This document shows, piece by piece, positions 22,200 to 34,790 of a DNA stretch of 64,000 nt; position 1 is the first letter of the stretch, and the number at the start of each line of letters is the position of its first letter. A model generated the notes under the pieces. That model made no database searches and was not told where the DNA came from. It was given only the letters and a program-made list of their open reading frames with translations. The DNA lies in assembly GCA_009667805.1 (NCBI GenBank), contig CM019065.1, forward strand, positions 19,991,822 through 20,055,821, given 5' to 3'. A program made the translations under genes and the position numbers. The DNA comes from Leptobrachium leishanense (Eukaryota > Chordata > Amphibia > Anura > Megophryidae).

Positions 22200-25100
22200 G
22201 CGGGCCCTATTCCACTTTAGCTGTTATGCTTAATGACTCATTTGTTAATATTAAGTCCCCAACCAGTTAATGTTAGTTATTGGGTTCTATTCTAGGCTGG
22301 CTTCTGCACCAGCTTATTGTACATGAGCTTCTGTGTATATTCTGTACAAGTGCTCAAATGTATTGGAAGTCGGAGAATAACCCCTAACCACTTGGGTTGT
22401 TGTGCCCTGCAGGTGGGCCTTAACGCCCTCCTCTGGCCCACCTACGCAACTGACCTACTGTAACGGACCTACTGTAACGGGTCAGTGGCTGCAAGTGGAC
22501 GGTTTGGCGCAAATGACGCGCGCTGCCCTCCAGCTGGTGGGAGGGCCAGATGAGGCCCACTAATGCTGTGCTGTCCCACCCGCTGTGGGGATGGCATAGT
22601 ACTCCCCGTGGCGTACAGGGGTTAATGAACGGTTTCTTTTGGGGCCGCAAACAGAAAAAAATAATCAGATCCCAAAACCTGCTGCTACGTGACAATATGT
22701 TTCTATTATCTGTTATTAAAATTATTCATCTTGTGCCTAAGGTGCAGCTGAAATGTGTTCATTTTTTTCATCTCCTGTTTGGTTTTTGGCTTTTGTATGC
22801 ACATGGTAAGAGGGGAAAGCGAGAACCAGGGTGTCAACTTCCATTGTTCTCCCAGTCTTCTTATTTGCACTAAGTATTATTGGCTCATGTGTTTCCCTAG
22901 TTTTTACCTCAGGCCTGAAACCTGTCTCATGTCTGGGGAATGCTATATTCAGCCTTAAAATTATTTAAAATTATTAATTATTTTTTAAAAATAAATTAAA
23001 TAATTAAGCCTAAAGATAATTTTATTGATCCTTAAGCTTTGGCTACGGGCTGGGAAAATCACGAAATATTCCTGGTGGTAGAACGAATGCCCTGAAAGGG
23101 AGTGACATTAAATGAGATACTGAAACTTGGGTACAGAGCTCTGACATTTGGCTGGCAGCAGTGGGATTTGCTCACTGTCTTGCAAGGACTTTCTAAATCT
23201 TCACCAGGATCAACGCTCTTATAAGCAGATCTGAAAATAAGAGCTGCTGCAGAAGCTGAGAAATTGACTGAACACCATAGAAGTTTGGAGATTGACTTTG
23301 CATGGAGAGTGAGAGAATGCCTCAGAGTATGCTCTGAATCCCAGTAAGGACATTGTGTGGAGGCTGGTGACAGAGAGCTCCCTGTTACAGATTTAAGAAG
23401 AAGATCTACCTTTTCAAAGGATGATTGAATTAAGAGAGAAAGATGTCCCCAAACATTAGTGGAGTGAGCCAGAGGGCGGTTTTATCCAGGAAAAGAAGTG
23501 ACCTGGTTTTGTTCCATATATCCAGATGTCATCTGCAGACCAGGAACAATGAAGACGACAGACTCAGGGACCATGGGTTTCTGCAGAGAATGAGACCCAG
23601 CCAAAGTATACTTCCACATCAACCCTGGCCATCAATCTACCAATAACAAATACGAAAACAAAGGAATCATAGGGTAGACAGGTGGAAGAAATTGAGGAAG
23701 TCTGAAGGTGAAAAGGAAGCTATGGTCCCTAGTCATAGCTAAACATGACCATCTTGAAAGTGTGGTTTAAACTTTGTAACAGCAAAAAAACTCCAGACCA
23801 AAAGAGAAACTATCCTACAGGTACACAGCCTATATGCCTAATTGAAAGATGGTCAGAGAGAACTGAATGAGATGAAAACAGACAAAGATGATGCCCATAC
23901 TCACGAAAATGAAGCTGATGCTGAATAGTGATGGACCGAACACTGTCGGGTATATTACAGAAAGGAAAAATTAAAATGGATGTCTGTAGCCATTTTGTTT
24001 TTAAAGACAGTCTTTTCTTTTAATTTTTTCTAGGTTTAGAAATGAACGAGATTTTTTTCTTACAGAGTTCATTCCTGGGTGAAGTCTTTTATATTTTTTT
24101 AGAAGTGCCAGACATGAAGGAACCTAGAATGTTTTTGTGTGATAATGCTAGAGTTAAGTGCTAAGACGTGTCATAATTAAATTTATTGGTCTGTCTTAAG
24201 TTTTTAAAGCAAAAGATATTTTGTCTTTTGGGTATAGGAATAAGAGTTAATATTTCTGTAATATAGATTTATATTCACAAAATATATGTTTAGAATCAAG
24301 GTATATTTTATTATATTTACAGTAGGAAATATATACTCCAATAAATATTGTAGAAAGTATATAATTTGTAAATAATAAAATTTACTAAAGAGAAGATTTT
24401 GTTGAGTTAACTGGAAAAGAATCCAGCTGATAAAGTTTCAATAAGTAACCAAAAGGGAGTAGGGATATAAATTAGATATGACAGGTAGAGACACAGTGTC
24501 TAGTGACTGAGAGAGAGGTTCTTTGTTACGTCAGATTGAACTTTGACCCGAGATAAGAATATTAAAAAGAAATAGTGGAATTAATTAAGAAGTGCAATAC
24601 TGCCCTCTAGAGGATAGTAAATATTAGATTTGATGTACCAATAATATTGCTAGTGACGTCAAATTGACTATAATAAGCGGCAATGTTGGTTGCAAATCAG
24701 TCCGAGATTCCAGCATTCAGAGACTCACACCGAAATGCATTACACATGACCCTCTGAGAGTCCAAGATTCCAACACTCGGACTCACACCACGATGCAGGC
24801 AGATCCCAAGACATGAGGCAATCAAGATTCTCACCAAATCTCTGACTCTCACCAAATCTCTAACTCACATGCATTGATTATCTGATATCGATAATCTTCA
24901 CACATTCCAAATTATTACATCAGGAATTCCAAGGCAGACTTATCAAAATCCAAATTGGACAGGTAATGTATGAAATTAAGGAATTAATGTAATTATATAT
25001 ATTTGTAGATATTCTTGCAACGTAGACTGAGATTTCTCAGATACTGGTTAACTCCAAAAATTCTAAGTATTTCTATTCTGCAGATAGAAAGATGAAGAAG

Positions 25101-25786
25101 TGGATATAAGGATTTATTCCTAAAAGAAATGTTGTAAGATTGATACCAATATATATTGAATTTGGAAATTACTGTGATTAAAATTAATAAGCAAGGAATT
25201 ATATAACTACAAAATAAAAAGCAAAAGATTAGAAGTTTAATTCTCGAGATTAGGGGAAGATTCACTAAATAAGTTTTTCTTACTTATCATTAAATTAGCT
25301 CATCTTTTGTTGATCCATGTAGCATAGAGATATATATATATATCTATAAGAGCTGGCTGGTTAAACATTGTTTGCTGGGAAATGCATGTTGTAGTAAGCA
25401 GAAATGTTTATTAACCATTTGTGTATTAGTTACTAACTGATAAGGTAAATGATATTAATCATATATGCAGTTACTAACCGGAGATACATATATTGTGAAG
25501 CTAGTTTTTATATGCTGATGGATTGTGGTTTATAAATTTTTGTTTATGATATGAGATTTGAAACTTTTTTGTATACGTAATAAATATATATATGTTTTTT
25601 TCCGATTATTGATTATTGTATTCTTCAAAGCAAAACACAGACAATTAAAAGAATTTAGGAGAATTTCTAGGAAATATAAACGATTGAGATTTGTGTCTCG
25701 TATAAGTTTCTCATGAAATAATAGTTCCTGATATTTTGGAGGCTTGGCTGATAAGTCCAATATATATAACGTGTTGTATTCACGTG
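22200..25786. other. Unassigned part of V2R intron 4
   Basis: AT-rich sequence with no recognisable protein domain. A segment near 24580-24960 (TGCCCTCTAGAGG, a TATAATAAGCGG-like box, ACTCGGACTCACACC) and one near 23150 (TGGCAGCAGTGGGAT) have an LTR/primer-site flavour, but no paired LTR or gag/pol frame was found. Confidence 0.4.
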
Positions 25787-26613
25787 TAGAGATTATATCC
25801 GACAACACCCCCGTGTTCGGTTCGCATTCGAACTCGAACATCAGAAAAAGTTCGAACGCGAATACAATTCAAACACAATGCAAGTCGATGGGGCTCAAAA
25901 GTTGGAAAATGAAGGACCCCTCCAGAGGTCATATATGCAAGATATTGGTCATAAATGGTGTATGGGGGTCCAGGTACTGACATGGGGGACAGGAAACACT
26001 GAAAAACAAATTTAAAAAAAAGTTTTAACCATTTCACTGCTGAGTGCTGAGCCATTTCACTGCTGTGCGCTGAGCTAATTTTTACCGCTTTTGCTCATGT
26101 TTTAACGCGATTTGAAGCCATGGGAAATGTTTTACCACCAGCGAGTGGGAAAAATTACGATCGTAACGCAAAGGTTACCGCTCACTTGCGTAAGCATTAA
26201 TGTTTTCTGCGGTGTTCACCGCATATTACAATCCAAACGCAAACGGGTTAAGAAACCTGTTTGCGTTTGGTACCTTGCGCTTTGCAGAGCGAGGTTACTG
26301 TACTTTGTGCTCCCTATAGTTAAAATGGGGAGAGCAGAGTGTTAATCAGTGCTGGATTACAAAGTCCCAACGCTGATTAATGTCCAGCTGTGGTTAGCGG
26401 AAAGTTAACCACAGCCAGGACTTGGTGTTAACGGATTCCACTTCTGCAGAATCCGTTAACACCAGGCTAAAACATAAAAAAATTAAATCAGATATTCACC
26501 CTCTGTCCAGCAGCAAGGACCACGGCTCTGACCGCCTCCTCTGTCCGGCGGGAGCAGGGAGAGACTGGGGAAAAAGTCCCCCCAGTCTCTCCTTGCGTAT
26601 CACAATGCTGACC

Positions 26614-27115
26614 CAGGGACGGATCCAGACTAAGGTTTGGGGGGGCATTCTACCAGTTTTGGTCAAGAGCTGGTGTTGGGTTCGCAGTGACAGGTGGATA
26701 TATTTGCCCCCAGCTCACATGGATATATTTACAGCCAACTCACGTGGATATATTGCCCACAGCTCACATGGATATATTTGCCCCAGCTCACATGGATATA
26801 TTTGCCCCCAGCTCTCACCTCCTCTGCTACCAGGCCCCTCTGCAGCTGCTCCGAGTACCCACCAGCCATTCTTCTCCCTATGAGTGGCCGCCGACATGCA
26901 GCTTGGCCGCTCGCCAGGAACCACCTGACCAGCGCAGCCGTGTTCTCACGAGATCGTGAAGTTCACGTGAACTCCGCAATCTCGTGTGCTGGTCAGGTGG
27001 TTCCCATCCCAGGCAAGCGGCCAAGCTGCATGCCGGCTGTGGCGGTCGCTCGTAGGGAGAAAAGTGATTTTCTCGGGGGGGAATTGCCCCGTTGCCTCCC
27101 CTGGATCTGCCCCTG
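26614..27115. mobile_element. Short non-autonomous hAT-type element (element d)
   Basis: Ends CAGGGACGGATCCAG and CTGGATCTGCCCCTG are inverted repeats. The flanking 8-mers TGCTGACC/CACAGACC agree at 5 of 8. It has a palindrome around 26920-27010 with arms GGAACCACCTGACCAGC/GCTGGTCAGGTGGTTCC, like element b, and a short minisatellite (26690-26815). Confidence 0.6.
26690..26815. repeat. 24-bp minisatellite in element d
   Basis: About 5 copies of a unit with GGATATATTTGCCCC and AGCTCACAT. This is the reverse complement of the motif in element b. Confidence 0.85.
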
Positions 27116-27674
27116 CACAGACCGGCCGTATCACGCGAGTCTGATCATGTGACCAGGGGGAACTCAATGGAGTCCTATGGACTACATTGAGTGGACACTC
27201 GCAGCTGTGCTCAGCGCTGCCGCGAGCATCCAGGATTTTTACGCGCTGTAACAATGCAGGCAGCATTTTTTGCACCTGCATTGTAATCCAGCATTAAAAC
27301 GTGGACGCAAGGGGGAAAACTGCGGGCACAGTTTTTCCTCCCTTGCGCCCGCATTTTAACGCTGAGAATTTAGCCCAAGGTGTGGGAAATTTTTAGCAAC
27401 AAGGTGTGGAAAATGTTTAATCCCATAGGCTTCAATGTTAAAAAAGGTGTGGGAAATGTTTTAGTAACAAGGTGTGGGAAATGTTTTAGCAACAAGGTGT
27501 GGGAAATGTTTAATCCCATAGGCTTCAATGTTAAAAATTAGGGATGCACCGATACCACTTTTTTAAGACCGAGTACGAGTACCGATACTTTTTAAAAGTA
27601 CTCACCGATACCGAGTACCGATACTTTTCTTTAATGTCATGTGACGCTTTCCAATAAGAACAGACCATATAAAA

Positions 27675-27702
27675 ATGCCCCCAGCTCACATGTATATCCC
27701 CC

Positions 27703-27740
<38 letters not shown>

Positions 27741-28345
27741 CATACTGCCCCAGCTCATGGATTTGCCCCAGCTAACACATGGATATGCCCCAGCTCACAC
27801 ATGGATTTGCCCCAGCTCACACATAGATTTGCCCCAGCTCACACATGGATAATGCCCCAGCTCACACATGGATTTGCCCCAGCTCATGGATTGCCCCAGC
27901 TCATGGATTTGCCCCAGCTCATGGATATGCCCCAGCTCACACATGGATTTGCCCCAGCTCATGGATTTGCCCCAGCTCACACATGGATATTGCACCCCAG
28001 CTTATGGATTTGCCCCCCCAGCTCACACATGGGTATGCCCCCCAGCTCACACATGGTTATGCCCCCCAGCTCATGGATATGCCCCCCAGCTCATGGGTAT
28101 GCCCCCCCAGCTCATGGGTATGCCCCCCCAACTCATGGGTATGCCCCCCAGCTCATGGGTATGCCCCCCAGCTCATAGATATGCCCCCCCAGCTCATGGG
28201 TATGCCCCCCAGCTCATGGATATGCCCCCCAGCTCATAGGTATGCCCCCCAGCTCATAGGTATGCCCCCCAGCTCATAGATATGCCCCCAGCTCATGGGT
28301 ATGCCCCCTAGCTCATGCCCCCACAGCTCACACATGGGTATGCCC
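27675..28345. repeat. 21-24-bp minisatellite in element e
   Basis: About 28 copies of a unit with CCCCAGCTCATGGATATG or CCCCAGCTCACACATGG. It reads open in all three forward frames. The core is shared with the arrays at 6660, 26690, 37755 and 44479. Confidence 0.9.
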
Positions 28346-28371
28346 CCCAGCTCGTGGACCGGATCTCCCCT

Positions 28372-28855
28372 CCCCCCGCGACGATACTTACCTTCCTGGG
28401 CGAAGCCGTGAAAGTTTCCCCACGTGCGCTCGTTGGTAGGACCCCAGCCGCGACCAAGTGGGACCATGTGATCGCGGCTGGGGTCCTTCCAACGAGCGCA
28501 TGCGGGGAAACTTTCCCGGCTTCGCCCAGGAAGGTAAGTATCGTCGCGGAGAGCAGCTGCAGGGCCTGTCCGAATGCTCTATCTGCATTCGGACAGGCCC
28601 TGCAGCTGCTCAGTGTGTTTATACTTACCTTTCTGGGCGTCGCCGGGAAAGCTTCTGCACGCGCGCTCGTTGGAAGGACCCCAGCCGCGATCACATGGTC
28701 CCACGTGGTCGTGGCTGGGGTCCTTCCAATGAGCGCACGCGAGGAGACATTCCCGGCGGCACCCAGGAAGGTAAGTATCGTCGTGAGCAGCTCCAGGGGC
28801 GGCTGTCCGAATGCCGATAGAGCATTCGGACAGCTGCCGCAGCCCCTCGGATGCC
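28372..28855. repeat. Two GC-rich palindromes in element e
   Basis: Arms such as GATACTTACCTTCCTGGGCG / CGCCCAGGAAGGTAAGTATC enclose inverted GACCCCAGCCGCGA...TCGCGGCTGGGGTC. A second palindrome repeats the layout at 28600-28790. GCATTCGGACAGGCCCTGCA is inverted between them. Confidence 0.85.
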
Positions 28856-29204
28856 GGCAAGCCGGCTCAATGCCGGCTTCCGGTATCGGAAAAAATATTG
28901 GGGGTACTGCACGAGTACCAAGTACTCCTGCAGTACCTAGTATCGGCCCCGATACCGATACTAGTATCGGTATCGGTGCAACCCTATTAAAAATATTCCC
29001 ATTTTAATTCAATATCTAATAAATCTAATATCTAATAAACCATTGCTTATAATATTCTGCAGTAAAGAGTCTCTTTATTTTTAGATTTTTTTAGGATCTT
29101 TTAAGCATTTGTTTTCGAAATTTCCTCGAACGGCCCAAAAATTTCAAAGTTCGCGAATTTTCGAATCGAACATCGAACTGATTCAAACTGGCAGCCCATC
29201 CCTA

Positions 29205-30011
29205 GCCAAGGCATGTCTAGACTGCGAGACATAGTGACACTGCCATAGAACCTGCTTTGTACCCACTTGAACATTCCAGCCACTGCAGGAGAACTTGGGT
29301 CACGGTGAGGGCAGATGGAGTCTGGACTATGCACCTTTTGGTTTGGTATGTGGTTAGTTATGTGGAAAAGGGGGAATATGTGATGTAATCAATCAGGACT
29401 GGGGATAACTGGACTGAAAATTACTGTACTGTACTGTTGTGGAACTACAATTACTGTACTGTTGTGGAACTACAATTTCTGGTGTGTGTGACAGAATATA
29501 TTGTTCTCGACCCTCTCCTATGTCCAAGTCACCCTGTGCCCCTCCCTCATAGGTACAGGACGAGTCTTTTTATAAGTTACTGTTATTGTTGGTATCGTTA
29601 CTGTGTTCAGCACTGAGAGCTCTTTCCACCCCACCCTCCTATGTGTCGGAAAATGTTGTTTACAGCTGTGAGCCATCCTTTGAGACAAACGCTGCATCTC
29701 TCTATCAGACCATTGTGTGCTTGAAGAAGTTTAATAACAGGTAACACAGACAGCTTGGTGCCCAATGTGTGTTTGTAATGTGGTCTATTGTTTCGTCTTT
29801 TGTTTGTGTTTGGGGTCTGGTTGCATGCATGTGGTCCCCAGATGGGGAAAGCTGCTGGAGGATGAGGAGGACAGGGATACCAGGAATTCACCTTCCATTG
29901 TTTCATGAAAGAGTCCACTTGTTTTTATCTTTAGTGATGCCATGAAACATAACATGATCATACATACTCTACATTTGGTTTCAAAGTAGAATGCTGCTTT
30001 TCTGGCTGTAC
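29205..30011. other. V2R intron 4, upstream part
   Basis: Non-coding; no element recognised. Confidence 0.5.
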
Positions 30012-30239
30012 CTGTGCTTCTCCAGAATTCCAATGGATGGTACTTGTGTTCATGGTGAAGATGTTACCAGGAGGAGCTGTCATGTCATAGCTGCCCACCT
30101 TGACCATTATCATGTCACCACTAGGACTCAACTGGCGATTCACAATGTCATAGACAGCTGGTGGGTCTCCGTTTTTATCAAAGTAGACTTCTTTCCCGCT
30201 GTTTAGTCTGAACCTCACGTTTTTAATATAGTACAGCAG
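30012..30239 (-). CDS. V2R gene exon 4
   Basis: 228 nt, phase 0 at both ends, residues 448-523. It encodes the end of the ligand-binding venus-flytrap domain: LLYYIKNVRFRLNSGKEVYF, DKNGDPPAVYDIVN, then GDMIMVKVGSYD. The acceptor TTTTCCTGTTTTACAG has a strong pyrimidine tract and the donor is CAG|GTACAG. Length and motifs match the family. Confidence 0.93.
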
Positions 30240-31284
30240 CTGTAAAACAGGAAAAGCAAGTTGTGAATAAATGCTATGACCATACAGAGAAGACTTCTGG
30301 CTAATTTTTGTTATTAAAAATGTTAAAGTAATGACAAAAACCTCTAAACTCTATGGCCCTCTAAGGCCCTACTCCAAGGCAGCTACTAGTCTAATGGCTT
30401 GAGTCATGCGTGCTTGCGCTGCATCTGCAATAATGACGGTTCGAGACAGTGGTCCAAACATCGTTGCTGTTTATTGCAAGTTAATGGCTCCAACGCTTTT
30501 CATACTTTGTACAGAAGCCATTCATTAGTGGCTATGCATTGAAGAACCAGCTCAAGCTCATTCTTCTTGACGGAAGCTGTTATTATGCAAATGAATACTG
30601 GTTCTCAGACCCTGGTCTGAAGTGATTTTACTTTTGCAAAATAATTTAAAAAAAACTGTAAATGTGCTGCTCTAAAAAAATCCTTATCTACCAATGGCCT
30701 CACAGTGCAGAGGGCAATGCGATCCACTGCCTCCTTTGCCCTCAAGAAGCAGGACATCAGTAACAAGTAGTTTCTACTTTCTAGTGTCTGTCTGTGGCTC
30801 AAGCACATCCCTGCTCATGTGAGCTCGCACACAGGTTGTGTTGGTTCATGCTTGATACTATGGAGTCCTATGGATTCCAGCAGATGATAGCAGGGGCTAC
30901 ACATAGCCCCACTACTGAAATTGATAAGCAGCTCTTAAATATTCCAACTTGAGCAGTTATTACAGCTTCTCAGTCAGAGCTGAGCCTACAATTGTGAGCT
31001 AGTAATGGGTGATGGTCCATGTCCAATTTATCCACTGGTGAGTCACTACTAATGGATCAATTGGAATACAGACAATTGTTCCCTGTTGTGATTCCACAGC
31101 TGGCTTTTTCGGTGTGTATGTTGACCATCATGCACACACAACCTATCAGAAGCATTTCATTCAGGAATTTCAGTCCAAGCCATATGGACGCGACCCCTCC
31201 AATTTAAGGTAAATTTGTGTCACCAAAATCTAGCGGTATACTCGAGTATCTACAGTAAATGGGATTTTAGCCAGAAGACTATGA
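30240..31284. other. V2R intron 3, unassigned part
   Basis: No gene or element recognised. The next feature is a family A element. Confidence 0.5.
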
Positions 31285-32115
31285 GGGCAATTCAGAGAGC
31301 ATCAAAATGTCACCAACATTTCGGTGCGCTCTCGTTTTCTGCACTTCCCTGCACTTCAAGGAATCAATATTCCCCACCCTGCGGTGAATTCAGCATTCAA
31401 CGCACGGTCCCCGAAGTGCAGGGATAACCGTCGCAAACCTGCCGCACACCCGCCGAAATCCCACCGAAAACCCACCAGAACCACCGCAAAAAACATGCTG
31501 AACACATCGGAAAAAAGTCGACCAGCCACCAGAAAAAGTCGACAAGCTGGCGAGCAGGGTAAAAAAACCAAACAAAACAAACAATATCATTGAAAGTGTC
31601 AAAATTTAAATGCTGTTTGCAAAAAAACTACTGAACGAAAATGCCTGAATTTACATATAAGATCCTATGAATGATATAGAAAGGTCTGTTACAGAAAAAA
31701 GAAAAAAACGATTTCAAAAAAGGAAAACAAAAATTGCCGAAAAAAATCACGAAAAATGCCTAAAAGATCCGAAAAAAATCAATACATAAAGAGACTTTTT
31801 GCTGCAGATTAAAATAATAAACAGTTTATTAGATATTGTATAAAAACGAGAATATTTTTAACATTGAAACCTATGGGATTCGCCTGAATAAACCTGCTGA
31901 ATGAAACCCCTGAACAGCAGGGAACTTTTCACTGCTGTTCGGTGTCTGTGAATAGATTAACCATTGCTTCTCTATGGGGGATTTCACTGCCGTCGAACAG
32001 GCACCGTACCTGCTGGCATTTCGCTAAATTTTGGTGTACTGCCTGCTCTCTGTATAGCTAAATGGCCCCTGATCGGTGCCATTTCTGGACCAGATCGTCT
32101 CTCTCTAAATAACCC
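31285..32115. mobile_element. Complete family A element in V2R intron 3
   Basis: 831 bp from GGGCAATTCAGAGAG to CTCTCTAAATAACCC, an imperfect 15-bp inverted repeat, flanked by a 4-bp direct repeat ATGA (31281-31284, 32116-32119). The best-bounded copy of the family in the window. Non-coding; superfamily uncertain. Confidence 0.75.
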
Positions 32116-32318
32116 ATGACCCTCTCTTTCATTTCTGCAAAAACCTTTTGTTACTACTTGTTACCCTGGTTACCCTGAGTGATGGCCCAAAGTTGGTGTG
32201 CCACTGGTCCCGCTCTCACCCATTGAGCTTTGGTTCATTTATATTAAAATAAACTGAATAAGAAATCATTGCGCCGTAAAAAATAAAAAACATAATATGG
32301 ACATGTAAGATGATTTAA

Positions 32319-33423
32319 CCACTTGACTGCTAGGACGCGCTCAAGTGGTTCTCCTGTGCTAGGATGTGCTCAGCGCGTCCATAGCACAGGAGAACCACTT
32401 GAGCGCATCTTGGATGTCAGCCCGGCACTCCGGGACCTCGGCGGGGACAATATATGTCATCGCGCTAGCGCGATGACATCTATTACAGGCTCCCCCCTAC
32501 GATTGAGGGGAAGGTGCTTGAAAGAGAGGAGGTCCTTTAGACCTCTCTCCCTCCCCTTCGTAAGGGGCAGCGGTCAAAGGCAGGTACCGTTTGGAAGGGC
32601 ACAGCCTGCCCTTCCAAACAGTGGTTGGCTTTAACCCCTTGGGGCTGGATCGTGATTTGGCACCAAAAAGCGCCAGATCAAGATCCTCTCCTGGAGCTGG
32701 CTGACATCTAGGATAGTGCGATGACGTCAGTTCTGGAGTTAACCCCTAGCTTCCACCAATGGTGGAGATAGGGGGTTACAATGAACCCGCTATCTCCCGA
32801 TCTGTGGCAGCTAGGGGTTATTGTTTGGCATTGTTGGATCGGCCAGAGCATGGCCTTTCCAACGGTATCAAACCTGACTATTTTAAAAGTTAAGAAAAAA
32901 ATATGAAAATAAAAAAATATTAAAACAAAATTAAATTCAAATAATAAACAGGTTTTTTTTCTTTTATTAATGCAGAAATATGGTTCCCATTTCAATTATA
33001 ATGTGAACAATGATGCTGCACTAACGATTTTTGTATGGGGTGCGTTTGTTAAAAATCGCATAATTTTCCCCCAACAAAATGTAACACGTCCGCCAATTCA
33101 AATTTTTTTAACAAGCGCAACTCATAGAAAATATAACCGCAAACGCTCGCATGTTAAAATGTGAAAAAAAAACACTTTACACTTTTTAAATGATTGAAAA
33201 TTCGAATGTTATTGCATTTTTTGTTATAATATACAGACAGGACATGACGAATACATATAATAATGATATATTATGAATCTGCCGAGTCTGCCGGAAAGAA
33301 CGATATATAATATGTCTGGGTCATATAATAAAATATGGCTTCAAATCGCATTTAAACATGATGAGTGAAACCGGTAAAAATTAGCTCAGCACACAGGCGT
33401 AAGATGGCTCAGCAGCGAAAGGG
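32319..33423. mobile_element. piggyBac-like non-autonomous element in V2R intron 3
   Basis: TTAA at 32315-32318 and 33424-33427. Ends are CCACTTGACTGCTAGG and CTCAGCAGCGAAAGGG, related to 11553-12372 and 51481. An internal palindrome (GCGCTCAAGTGGTTCTCC / GGAGAACCACTTGAGCGC) lies at 32337-32405. No transposase. Confidence 0.65.
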
Positions 33424-33427
33424 TTAA

Positions 33428-34790
33428 AAGTCGAGGACAATGTCTCAGTGATTCCTTGCTGCATTTTCTCTTGATGATTTCACATATCAGGACGATTTCA
33501 CGTATAATGATATCAAGCTGTTGCTAATACCTCAGGGAGCGGTCTGTACTGATAACAAAGTGTATTATTCTTTGCATGCATTACCAACACTCCATACGTA
33601 TTCATTGACAGACAACTCATGTTGGAGATCTACCTCAGTTGGTAAATTCATCAGATGTAGGAGCTGGTGCTCAGAAGATATTTCAAATTAAACACATAAA
33701 GCAAAAAAATCAACAACACAGCCTGCTTGGTTTCTACTATAGAGTAGGACAGACATTCATGCTTCCACTACCACAGCTTTAACAGAGTATCCCTATTTAT
33801 AAAGTTTGTGTATGTAGAGATGTCACACGTGTGGAACCATCTGGTGGAGACCACTTGACACTGAAAAAAAGCACACTCAACACACAAGTTTGTATGTGAT
33901 TATTTGATTTGTCATGCTATTGAAAGACGACATCTAGGAAAAACATTGACTACTTGAAGAGGCCAAATGGCTCAAATTCAATGAGTGATGCGGGAACATA
34001 ATAGAAATTGAATTTATCTGAAATATAGGACAGGCAAAATCTAAAATAAAGACACCTTCTAGGATTGTGCCGTGTTTTCTGTCTTGTTTGAATAGTAGAG
34101 TATTGTTTAGATTTGGATAGTACTATTAGGAGGAACATTACAATGAGAATGGCCAATTTATGGCAATTTATGGCATTCCGACTGATGAAGCTTGCAGAGG
34201 AGCAAGCGAAACGCATTTCTGCTTAGCCCATTATCAATCCTTTTAATTCTGTGATATATGTGCTCTGATTTTAATTTTATTTTTTGAAGACCAAATGGTT
34301 TTAACCAATAAATGTTTTTATTGATATATACCCCACTGGCCAATCTTTTTACCTGCATTTGTGACGTGAAGCAGTGGTTATCGATACAGGGGTAGGACCC
34401 CCCTTGGATGAAAAGTGGTCCAAAGCTTTGTTACCGAGCCACTCGCATTAGGAGGCTCAGGAGTATGTGAGTAAACCAGTCTATGACAATTTACTATCAC
34501 TAATGTTCACCAGTTATTGTGCCATATATACTTTGGCCCTTTATACCATAGTATAATATTGGATGATTACATTTTATATAGCAATATTGCGTGATTAGTG
34601 GGTTATTTTTATATTCTAGGAACTGTTATATCATATATATTGGATACATTTACAAACTGAACAAGAGGTTTCCAGTGCCGCAGAAGAATAATTACCATTT
34701 GCCTATTTTTATGCGCTCCCAACAAACTAGTTTGTATCTTTCAATTTATGGACATGCATTTTGACTCATGTGATGAAAGAAAACGCTTAC
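33428..34790. other. V2R intron 3, with a hammerhead-like relic
   Basis: At 34180-34215 CTGATGA is followed by the perfect 6-bp stem GCTTGC/GCAAGC and GAAACGC: core and stem II of a hammerhead. Stems I and III are not supported. The rest is unassigned. Confidence 0.5.

Larger units (their letters stand above)
27539..28986. mobile_element. Non-autonomous hAT element (element e)
   Basis: The ends TAGGGATGCACCGATACC and GGTATCGGTGCAACCCTA are near-perfect inverted repeats, flanked by exact 8-bp direct repeats TTAAAAAT (27531-27538, 28987-28994). Subterminal TATCGG repeats extend the ends. The middle has a minisatellite (27675-28345) and two long palindromes (28372-28855), but no transposase. 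Confidence 0.92.
25787..29204. mobile_element. Composite non-autonomous hAT relative in V2R intron 4
   Basis: The left 230 bp (CCCCCGTGTTCGGTTCG, ATATGCAAGATATTGGTCAT, ATGGGGGTC) match the left end of the hAT transposon at 52704. The right end (TTCGAATCGAACATCGAACTG ... CCCATCCCTA) matches the other terminus type. The middle holds several nested elements (26029-, 26614-27115, 27539-28986). Its own target duplication was not found. Confidence 0.6.

Noticed and set aside
23140..24960. Possible endogenous retroviral or LTR element
   Set aside because: Only short LTR-like and primer-site-like words; no paired LTRs and no gag, pol or env frame.
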